The translations under genes were made by a program, and so were the position numbers. 64,000 bases of DNA from Gymnorhina tibicen. Taxonomy: Eukaryota; Chordata; Aves; Passeriformes; Artamidae. The DNA lies in the NCBI GenBank assembly GCA_013399875.1, contig VXAZ01003471.1, positions 655,871 through 719,870 on the forward strand. The letters are read 5' to 3'. Positions 13,243-22,150 of this stretch are shown here, piece by piece. The notes beneath the pieces are model-generated. The model had not been told where the DNA came from, did no database searches, and saw only the letters and a program-made list of their open reading frames with translations. Each line of letters opens with the position of its first letter. Positions within the stretch are counted from its first letter, which is position 1.

Positions 13243-15299
13243 AAGCATCGTGTGTGTCTTAACTTCCCCCTCGGCCCCAAACCGTCCTTTGCACTTACGG
13301 CTTTGGGAATACAATTCATAATATTTGGGGATGGCATTTAACAACACTGCATAATACTCCCTTAGTGAGGGCAAAAAGGTAACACCTCATATCAGATAGA
13401 CACACGCACAGACTCCCAAGCCAAGCAAACACATCTGCGTGGAAAGAAATAATCTGTGGCACAGGAATAACTGCAAGCCGAAATGGGGAAGAGTGGGGAG
13501 CATGAAAACCTTATTTTTCCTCTTCTTCTTTTTGCTTCGTTGCTTTGTTGTTAGTTTTACACCCCAGCCCCCTTACTTCCCCAGGGAATCACTTTCCTTT
13601 GTCGAGTCTGCAGACGTGACACTGTGGGAAAGATGCCGAGTTGTACTTCGCCCTGCTTCATTGCCCCCGGCACGGATCTGGCTGTTTTCCGGACAGCATT
13701 CTTCTGCAGTGCCTTAACTTCATGGAAAGGAGAAAGCGAGGCTTTAGGGGGGGAAGGTTTCAGGGTTTCACCAGAGCAGACAGCCCATGCTATAGAAACA
13801 AACAAACTATGCAGTGAAAGCATTTTTAAGTCACAATTCTCTGACTCTGTACGAAAGCAAAACAGACTAGAAAACCACAGGCTCTGTATTCAAAACCCTC
13901 AGGGTGCAAAGCGGCCTGAATAAAACCAAAAGAAATGGTTGTCCAAGAAGAGGCCAGAAAGGTGGTGTGATACTGAAGAAAGACTGGGAGAGGCTTGGGG
14001 ACAGAGGATTAGTAAGACGAGGGGAGAAAATGAGTGGAGGGGCCCCGGTTCAGCAGTGACCCTATAACGAGCTCATCAGCAAACACATGCATTTCACCAC
14101 AGGGCACGCTTAACTCCCACTGCTGTTCCTGGGAATGACCAGTGCACTGGGAAAAGAGAGGAGGGGGGACCAATTTTGCACAGGGTCAACTATTTCCGAT
14201 TATTTGGAGATGGAAGAGGAGATTCTTTCCAAGCCCAGTGGGTAATCAGACTTGTGCAATGAAGTGTAGCATTTGTTTCTCCTTGTTACCATAGCAGATA
14301 TATCCCCTCGGCTGTGGAGCCATCTCTATTTCCCTGATCCTTCCCCAACTCAAGGCCCCTTTCACTTCTCACCAAACTACACAGTCATTTCTTGAGGGAG
14401 TGAATTACAGCAATATTCCCTAAGGAACCTTCCTTATTTAGAGAGAAACCACAAGCCAGGGAGATCTGGGAGTGGAGAAAGAGAAAAAGAAATCAGGCTT
14501 GTTTAGAAGCAGCAGCTAAACAGCTGGGAGATCTTTCAGTTGGTTTATATTTCTAACTCTGTTTGGGTCTTGCTTTACAACCTCGAATGAAAACAAATCA
14601 GGATTGTTTCCTCCTTCTTGGAATGTCTGTTTAGGGTTTTAAGGGCGGAACAAGGAGGGGGAGAGGGGGAACAACTCCACATGGGTTCTCAGGAATCACT
14701 GCTTTCCCAATGCCTGCAGCCTCTTTATCCCCCTGCTAACCTCTCCTGCACACATGCAGCCCCACTGTCTTCCAGCCACACAATACAGAGAAAGTTGTAA
14801 AACTGCTTTGTCAAAAAAGGTGGCTTTTCACCCTTCTTTTGGAAAAGGGAAATGTTTTTCCTGTGTTGAGTCACTGCAGAATAAGATGTCTTGGAGCATC
14901 ACAGCAATTTTAATTTTTTTTTCAAGTCCCAAAAGCACAATACCTTTCCCTTTCCCTCTCTCCTCCTCCTCTCCCCCCAAAAAAAAAAAAAAAAGAAAAG
15001 AAAAAATTTTTTCATTGCTTCATACAAATGTTACATGTAATTCTTTCATGGGATTATTCCTAAATGCCGAGTACTGAATTCAAGAGCTTTCCCACGTACA
15101 TAAGCACTTGTGAGCTGTCACAGCCCAGCTCTGAGAGGGTCACACAGGCACGACATGACCTTCTACCCCAGTGTTACTGCCACGCCGGGCAGAAGCATAG
15201 CGTGATGTTTCTTGGCCCATTAAAAGTTGTTTAAATTACACACTGTACGCAGTGGCCTCGAAGTGCCTTATCTACTAAACCAAACTGAAGGGACTGCAA
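13243..15299. other. intergenic between CpG-rich blocks
   Basis: Unique sequence apart from the pyrimidine/A tract at 14937-15010. A minus-strand donor-like GCC/GTAAGT occurs at about 13296-13301 without a partner exon. No gene recognised. Confidence 0.5.
14937..15010. repeat. polypyrimidine tract joined to an A run
   Basis: A C/T-only tract of about 40 bases runs straight into an A-rich tract containing a run of about 16 A, then AAAAGAAAAG and a T run. Low complexity; it may slip in replication or assembly. No retroposon body is recognised next to it. Confidence 0.8.
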
Positions 15300-16424
15300 G
15301 CTCCCCTGGAGACAAAAATGCAAACCCCGCGAAAGCGGGATGAGAAGAGGGGCAGGAGGGAGCGGCGGCTGGATGCGGCCGCGGGAGCTGGGCGGGCAGC
15401 CCTGGCTCGGGGACGGGGCTTGCTGTGACAGTCCCGGAGCCTGCGGACAAGGAGAAGATAGAAGCAGCTCCAACGAGCTCATCGGCTCGGGGAAGTTCTT
15501 TAGAGGATAACTTTCCGTTCTTACATTTAAAACTACACGTATAAAATAGAAACGCTCCCCGAGCCAGTGTGTGTGTATGTGTATATTTACAGTCCCGGCG
15601 TGGGGACCCGAGCATGCAACCTGGATCACACCCGAAACACTTGACAGGAGCCGGGCACGCCGGGCTGCCGCTGCGGGCTCTCCGCGGCGGAGGGCTGCGG
15701 AGAGAGCTCGGGCCGGCCCCCGCTCCCTGCGCCGCACAGGAGCTGACGGGGGTGGCCCGACCCGGGCCTGCCTGCTGAGTGCGTCTGTCTCTTCGGCGTG
15801 GGACCGCGCTCCAGGCGGTGCCCCGGATCCCGCAGCCCCCGGCGCGGGGCTCGCCGCCGGACGAGACAACCCCGAGCATCCCCAAAGTCGGCTCCAGCAG
15901 CGGCGGCTCCAGCGTGAGCCGCTCCGGAGCTGCCACTCAACCAACCCGGGAAGCACCTCCGTCCCGTCCTTTCCCGGGGAAAAGAGAACCAGAGCTGGTT
16001 TGCTTTGTCTAATTAACTTTAATAATAAATGTCACTTCCCCTGGCCTAAGAAAGGAAATTCACCCTACACAGAATTCGGGGCGGGAAAGACAAAGAAGCT
16101 CCCGAGTGCCCGTGGGCTTAGTTTCCGATTTTATTTTAAAATTTTGTCCCTGGGCAAACGTGGAAAAGTGCTAAAACTCATAAAGTCAAGCGGCGCAGCC
16201 GGCTGCCTGCCCGGTGTCCCCGCCTGCCCGCTGCGGCCTGTGGGTATGTCCGCCTTGCCCAGCGCGGCGGGCAGCCCCAGCGCACGGCCCGGTGCAGTCG
16301 CGGTGCCCGCAGTGGCCCCGTGCTGTCCCGGTGGCACCGCCCGCGCCCGCCGCCCTCCGGGCCCGGCTGCAACGCCCCGCGCGGCCACGGAGCGGCGCCC
16401 GCGGCCCCCACTNCCACGCGCGTC

Positions 16425-16575
16425 ATCCCTGACGTCAGTGCTCCCCGGCCAATGGCTCTCCGGGAGCCCCGCCATTGGCTGCCTGTGGGGACGTCAATCA
16501 GGAGTAATTTGCATGCGGGCGCGCTCCCGCCGTGGGAGCGGAGGCGGGCGGGGTGCGGGGGGCGCGCGGGGGCCC
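16425..16575. promoter_or_regulatory. core promoter-like array: CRE, CCAAT pair, octamer, G-tracts
   Basis: In order: TGACGTCA at 16430-16437 (CREB/ATF site), CCAAT at 16449-16453, inverted CCAAT (ATTGG) at 16474-16478, ACGTCA at 16491-16496, octamer ATTTGCAT at 16507-16514 (POU site), then four G-tracts at 16546-16572 with short loops. The two CCAAT boxes face each other about 25 bp apart, a usual arrangement for NF-Y. No TATA box is seen. This is typical of a TATA-less, CREB/NF-Y-driven and possibly bidirectional promoter. The transcript it would drive is unknown. Confidence 0.55.
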
Positions 16576-17658
16576 GGCGGTCACGCGGAGTTAATACGTC
16601 ACAGCCGTGGCACGCGCTGGTACCGCCCCGTCCCGCGCGTGGCTCTGCAGAGCTCCGCGCTACCGGCGCTCTGTGGCGGCGATGGCGTCTGCAAACACCG
16701 CTCTGGAACAGTGACCCAGCGCGGAAACGAGCGCGCGTGCCCGTGTTCGTGGCGTGTGTTTGTGGTGCGTGTAGTTGTGCCGGCTACACCCGTGTGTCCG
16801 GCTCCTCCGGCAGCGGGGGAAAGTGGCAAAGCCGTGGGTGCTCTTCCGCCGCGACCGCCCCGGCCGCCGGTCGGCTCGCACGCACGTTCCCCTGCGTCTC
16901 CCCGCGGGATGCGAGGCGGCGGCGTGGGAGCCCCAGGACACGCTCAAGGGAGAGAGGCCGCGTAGCAGCTCCCCACGGCGCGGGGCAACGCCGAGCGCGG
17001 CTTCTGCAGTGGGGAAAATGACGCGGGGGTGAAAACAGGCGGCAGCCTTTCGCTCGCTGCGCACACGGGAAGCGGCGCGCCCGGACAAGCGGGAGCACAG
17101 CTCACCCCCGGCCCCGCCGCCCCGGGCCCGCTCTGCTCCCCAGAGCCCTGGCGCTGGCGACACGGCACGCGTCACCGACGGGCGCTGCACGTCACCCCGC
17201 CGGCCCCAGACGTCACCGCCGGTGGCATGAGCGGGAGCGGGCTGGGAGCGCGCAGAGACGGGGATTTACGTGCTTCGGGACGCGGCTGGCAAAAAGAGCC
17301 GCCAGCGGTACGCGGGTCCCGGAGAGCCTACGGGGACACGGGGCGGGGACCAGCCAGCCCCGTGCTCCCCGCCCGGTCCGTCCGCCTGTCCCAATGTGCC
17401 CCGGTATTTTGGGGGGCAGAAATCAGAGCGGGCGCTCCGCAGGGGCCGCACAGCGGAAGGGTTTCGGCAGCCGCCGAGGCGCGGCCAAGCCGCCTCGCGG
17501 CCCCCGGCGATGGGGTACAGTGCGACCGGCTTTGGCTTTTTAGGCGTGTTTACAGAAAACACACACAAAACAAAACAAAAACAGCCCCAGGTGCTGCCTC
17601 ACTCTCTCACCGCCCTTATTTAGAAATAGAGGCCGGAGCAGCCCCGCGACAGTCTGGG

Positions 17659-17666
17659 TGACGTCA
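17659..17666. promoter_or_regulatory. second palindromic CRE
   Basis: A second perfect TGACGTCA in CpG island A, 1.2 kb from the first, with CGTCAC about 18 bases further right. Half-sites ACGTCA at 16491, 16596, 17189 and 17210 lie between the two palindromes. I noticed no other perfect copy in the 64 kb, so the two being this close suggests a cAMP-responsive element cluster. Binding is inferred from the motif only. Confidence 0.5.
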
Positions 17667-17999
17667 CTAGGGAGGGGCTGTGTCGTCACGGCTGGTGGGT
17701 ACCGGGGGCTGGACCTGTGATCCCCCCGCGGCAGCACCGCGACCGCCGCTGCCGCCAGGTGTTGGATTTCCGCAGCGGTGGCAAATTGATGCTTTAATTG
17801 CCGAAGCAGCTCTATTTTCTCCGCTCTTTTTTCTTTTTTCTTTTTTTTCTTTTTCCTCGCAAATAAAGTAAACACAAGAGGGCGTTTCGAGCCTTTGATC
17901 CCGGCTCTGTACAGTAAGGAAAACAAACCATGAACTTCAAAAGGGATGGAGCTTTTCTGGGGTTAATTTCGCTTCCTAAACGGCTGAACACGGCAATAA

Positions 18000-18600
18000 A
18001 TCATAGCTTCCCTCCCCTCCAGGAAAGCGCTAATCGGAGGAATATGTCCCAAAAGCACCCTTCACCATCGGAAGCCTCAGAGCCCGCGTAGGCTGTGATC
18101 TGACGGATCAAACTTCATGCGGGAGATACTATAAATCAACAGGTTTCATAAATCTTTGCAGGCGACGGCTCCGCGGGGCCGGGGCGGGGGCGGGAGAAGG
18201 GGAGTGCCCGGCGGTAATGTGGGTACCGTGAAAATTCACTTCCTCGCAAGAACTGCATTAAGTAAACCTAACACCGAAATGTTGTCTGGCAATCTGTCTT
18301 GAAAAGGTTACAGCGTGTTAAAGATTTGGAAAGCTCCATAAAGCAGTAAAGATTATGAAGTACAGCTTAAAGGTTTATCAAATAACTTCCCGTGCCGGGA
18401 CAACATTTAAACCGAAGGCAAAACCTGAAGCCTGTGATCTTTGCAGTCTGAGCCCATAAACGTGTTTGAGGAGGTATTCTGGTTTCTGCCGCTTTATAGT
18501 ATCGCTTCTCTAACACATAATTTAAATCCACTTTTCAGGAGCCGATATCTGGTAGTAAAACTAATACCAGGCAATTAGACATGGTGCTTTAAAACCACGT
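18000..18600. other. AT-rich block between CpG islands, possible conserved non-coding element
   Basis: Unique, non-repetitive sequence rich in homeobox-like and FOX-like cores (TAAATC, GTAAAC, TTTAAA, CAATTAGA). At 18175-18194 a G-tract array of four runs with loops of 2, 1 and 1 forms a textbook G-quadruplex motif. No open frame of interest. The texture resembles developmental enhancers, but conservation was not tested. Confidence 0.25.
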
Positions 18601-18689
18601 CGGGGTAGATGCAGTCCGAAGGGGCATATACGCAAAATCAGGAAGCGAACCTCTGGCTAGAGAGTGGGGAAACGATCCTTATACGCTCT

Positions 18690-18905
18690 TATCCCGAGTC
18701 TAGGAGCGAGGGGAAGAGAGCGCGTGCTGGAAATGGCACGGAGGAGAAGGGGCACAGCAGCCCGAGTTGCCCCGCCCGGGGAGCGGGGTAGGAAAGTGGG
18801 GGACGACCAGCCGCGGTGCCGGGAGCCGCGGAGGCGCCTCCGGGCTCTTCCCTCACTGGTTTCCGTCCAGGGCTGCCCCTCCGTTCCCTGCACACGCACA
18901 CACCG
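18690..18905. promoter_or_regulatory. minor CpG-rich block
   Basis: A patch of about 200 bases with many CG dinucleotides between AT-rich flanks, part of the 12.8-22.2 kb CpG cluster. Overlapping open frames on both strands have no recognisable product. No promoter motif stands out. Confidence 0.35.
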
Positions 18906-20130
18906 GCTCTGAATCACGCGGTGTTTTTAAGGGGGCTCTTTGATCTGGCCAAGTGTCAGAGCCCCGAAAGCCGGGACTCAAATAACACGTCGTTACGGCA
19001 AACAAATTTCTGCAGTCAGCTTTATGGCTTTATTGTCTATGGCACGAATAAACTCGGGGAATTAGCAGGTTAGGGGGGAAAAAAAAGCTCTCCTATAATA
19101 AAATACACATCTGTTTCCAGGGAAAATATGGTAAAAAACACACACAGAGTCAAAACCTGGCTTGGTCTCCACTGGCTGCACGGATAGGAAAAAGCACCAT
19201 CTGTCATTTTTAAAGTGGCCCTTATGTGGATATTTACATTTGCAATAGGCGTTTTAATCACTCGTTTTACAATATTTAGTGTTGACTGTATTTTGCAATA
19301 CACACATACAAAAAAAAAAAAAAGCAAGCTCAGTGTGTGTATACAATCATATCAATTCCCTTTCCATGAACAAGCAGGCGCACTTAAAGCATAGACTACC
19401 ATAAAATTTATATAGGGGTAGATTTTTATGGGCTTGTGTATTAATAGTCTCTAATAAAATAAAGTTTACTCTGTATGTGTGTGGTTTGTGTGCATATGGC
19501 TACGCTCACCGTCCAGATCTCAGTGTGCTGGATAACCTGTGCAGGAATTATTAAAGGGGGCATATACATATACCCATTAACACGTAGTGATAAATCAGTG
19601 AATGTCTGGGTTTGCCTGCGCACGTACCGAGATCTAATTTCCGAGCTGGGAGAACAATATATCATCTCCGATATTTCAACAAGTGGGGTTTTTGTGTGTC
19701 TTAAATATTTTGCGAGCCAGACTACGCAACCGGAAATAATGGATTTTCTATGAGATATTAAAGAAAAATCAATCCTCTTTTTTTTTTTCCTCCTTGGAAA
19801 GTCGTTAAAAGTTTGGAAAACAAAATCCCAGAGATTTGCGAAGGTATTAAATCGTTTCGTTCCCTCTTTGCACACAAGCGCGTGTGCCCGCACACACGCA
19901 CCCTTCCACACGCACACACGTGCTGCCCTTTTCGTAGGGATTCGCACCAAACCCGTGAAAGGACACCGGTGGGTGTTAAACGATACAATTTAGGAGCTTT
20001 CCATCCACAGGTTTAGTTTTCCCTAGGTATTGCACTGATATGTACTTTATTTGTATTTAATAGATAAATATTTCACACGTCTATATACATTGTATATGTA
20101 TATGCGTGTACGTTTAGCAAGAAATGTAGA
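18906..20130. other. AT-rich spacer between CpG islands A and B
   Basis: Mostly unique AT-rich DNA with several TTTATGG, ATAAA and TAAT cores that resemble CDX/HOX-type sites (for example around 19020-19040 and 19400-19450). A CA-rich purine-pyrimidine tract lies at 19876-19924, an A run near 19311-19323 and a T run near 19780-19789. No coding frame recognised; the minus-strand frame 19441-19950 (169 codons) has no domain and is probably chance. Confidence 0.3.
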
Positions 20131-20895
20131 TTAATTGATTTGAGCCTCGGCTCCGGGGGACCCTGGCAGACCCCCCCGCGGTCGGTCTGCGGGGACGATG
20201 GCGGTGCCTCCCGCCAGGTACCGCAGCACAGAGGGGCGATGGGGTGAAGGCAGTATGTGCTGGAGGCGTTGCGGAGAGAGGCACCCTGGCACGGGCGGCG
20301 GATCCGCCTGACCGGGAGCGGGGATCGCCCGGGCTTTATTCCCTACCATGGCTCACAGCTTCCAGGCCCTTTAATAAGTCCAAATATTTACCCTCGAGAG
20401 AAACGCTTTATGCGGCTGCATGAGGGCCGGTAACCTTTGACAGGAGCCGTCACAAAACACTCCTCCGTAATGGACCACAGTGCGCGTACATCTAATTTAT
20501 TGTGCTAAAAGTTATTGCAGGGGCTGCGGGAGGGGGTCTCGGACTACAAATAAGCGTTTTGCCACGGAGCGGAAAACACCGCCCCTCGGTCAGCCGGGCA
20601 AAGCCACAGGGTATCCGATCGGCCCCATCATCTATCCCATGTAATGCCGCTTTCATGCTTTTTGGGGAAAAAAAAACACAACAAAAAACCCCGCACCGGA
20701 TACTGCAACGCGATACCCCGGTAATGCGGCAGGCAATATGATTCCCGCGTATCTGATAAAGTGGAGTGTTGAAACGAAGGGCAGGAAACCGTGCCCGATT
20801 TAACGGGGAGAAGCAGGAAAACCCCCACAGCCCTGGGTGGCGGCGGTATCAGCGCCTGTCCGGAGCTACCGGGAGTCCCGGGCTTGGACCGGCCG

Positions 20896-20953
20896 CGGTG
20901 CGGTGCGGTGCGGTGCGGTGCGGTGCGGTGCGGTGCGGTGCGGTGCGGTGCGG
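20896..20953 (+). repeat. pentanucleotide tandem repeat (CGGTG)n
   Basis: Eleven uninterrupted copies of CGGTG (20896-20950) and a partial CGG. It is a pure, GC-rich, five-base microsatellite inside CpG island B. A unit of five bases would shift frame with each copy change, so it argues against coding use. Pure repeats of this length are usually length-variable. Confidence 0.97.
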
Positions 20954-21404
20954 AAGGAGCCCCCGCCTGGGGTGGGAGCAGCCCGGGAGTTTTTTAAACC
21001 AAGCGGCCGGTGCGGGCTAATAAGGGGGGACACTTCCAGCGGCAGCAGCACCCGTGGGGGCAGCGCGGAGGAAGCCCGATGGGATATTACCCTGTTTGTT
21101 TTCCCTTTGATCCGTAGGAAATAGGTCCTGCACTGCGTGACCCATTAAACTAATAAGATTATAAAGATCAGCAAGAGGGGCTGGGGCCGCTAATGGTTCC
21201 CATCTGGGCCAGGTTTCGGCATTATTAAAAACGGCGAGGCAGCGGGCTTGGGTTACACAGCCGAGGTGAAAGCAGAGAGAGCGGGGAGCCGGGACCACAC
21301 ATCGCACCAATTAGCGCGGCGGGGCGGAAGGGCCCGGGGAGCCGGAGGGGCCGAGACGCCATAAACCCCGGCGGGACCTGGCGCCCCGCCCGCCCCGCGC
21401 CCGC

Positions 21405-21705
21405 CCCTCATGCATATGCAATGAAGCGGGGCCTCTATGCAAATAAACGCCCCGGGGCCGCCCTGGGCGGTGCGCGCGGTGGGCGGGAGGCGGAGACGGG
21501 CCCTGATTTGAATAGCACCGCCCGGAGCGTGACGTATCCGTGCCCTCCTCCAATGAGGGCGGCCGCCGTCTCGGGTTGCTCTGTAGCATGCGCCCCTTCG
21601 TCCCCGCCCCCACATGGCACGCCCCCTCACGTGCCGTTCAGCCAATAGCAACGCTGGATGCAAATACACAGGGGGCGGTGCGCGCCCCGTGGCCGCGGAT
21701 TGGAC
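21405..21705. promoter_or_regulatory. core promoter-like array: octamers, CCAAT boxes, CRE-like site, E-box
   Basis: Visible sites: octamer ATGCAAAT at 21437-21444 and at 21658-21665, a near-octamer around 21415-21422, CRE-like TGACGTAT at 21530-21537, CCAAT at 21550-21554 and 21642-21646, inverted CCAAT at 21699-21703, E-box CACGTG at 21628-21633, and several GC boxes. The octamer-plus-CCAAT combination is known from histone and POU-regulated promoters, but no histone frame follows. A weak TATA-like GATAAAAAGG at 21883-21892 points right. The product is unknown. Confidence 0.5.
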
Positions 21706-21922
21706 GCGCAGCTCCGGNTGCCCGCCCCGGGAGAGCGGGGGCCGCCCCTCTGGCGCCCCGTGCCCACCTCCCCCCGGCACGGGCGCTGTGCACCCCTGCC
21801 GCCCCCCAGGCCCCAGCGGCTGCTCTCGCTCTGGCGGAAAAGGGGGGGTGGCCGGTGCTGCCCCGCCGCCGCTGGAGTGCGTGATAAAAAGGGGAGGGGG
21901 AAAGAAAGAAACCCCTGAAGGT

Positions 21923-21943
21923 GGGTGGGGGGCGGGGGGGCGG
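21923..21943 (+). other. G-quadruplex motif
   Basis: G-tracts of 3, 6 and 7 separated by single bases, followed by CGG; the longer tracts can be split into further runs. Located downstream of the promoter-like array in island B and about 30-60 bases after the weak TATA-like site. Folding potential is inferred from the pattern alone. Confidence 0.4.
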
Positions 21944-22150
21944 TCCCAACTCCGCCCGTTTGCGGCTAATGAGCAGCCTCGAGCGCGGGGCAATTAGCGG
22001 GTGTCAGCCCGGGGGAAGGCGGTGTGAGCGGGGAGAGCCGATCGAGGGAGGCGGCGGGAGCGCTCAGGTTAAGCCAGGAGGGGCTGAGTTTGACACACGG
22101 GTTCCGCAGCGGGGGTGCGGCGGTTCGCCCCTCTTGGTATCCATCACTTC

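Larger units (their letters stand above)
15300..17790. promoter_or_regulatory. CpG island A
   Basis: About 2.5 kb of strongly CpG-rich DNA, less dense at 15960-16080, in a window that is otherwise CpG-poor. It contains one ambiguous base (16413), two perfect CRE palindromes, several CRE half-sites, a CCAAT pair and an octamer. Long frames (for example plus 15571-16965, 464 codons, and minus 15231-15956, 241 codons) are open because GC-rich DNA has few stops. Their products are Pro/Arg/Ala/Gly-rich with no domain. The direction of transcription is undecided; the core at 16425-16575 looks symmetrical. Confidence 0.7.
20135..22150. promoter_or_regulatory. CpG island B
   Basis: About 2 kb of CpG-rich DNA, interrupted by AT-richer stretches at about 20350-20500 and 21090-21230. 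It contains a GC-rich pentamer repeat, one ambiguous base (21718), a dense promoter-like array at 21405-21705 and a G-quadruplex motif at 21923-21943. Open frames here (for example minus 21253-21993, 246 codons) are low-complexity and match nothing known to me. It mirrors island A in motif content. Confidence 0.7.

Noticed and set aside
15571..16965. 464-codon open frame on the plus strand, and similar long frames in CpG islands A and B
   Set aside because: GC-rich DNA has few stop codons. The peptides are Pro/Arg/Ala/Gly-rich, overlap long frames on the other strand, include an ambiguous residue and show no domain.
21883..21892. GATAAAAAGG as a TATA box of island B
   Set aside because: A weak match in a region that otherwise looks TATA-less, with no initiator or exon placed after it. 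Kept only as a remark.
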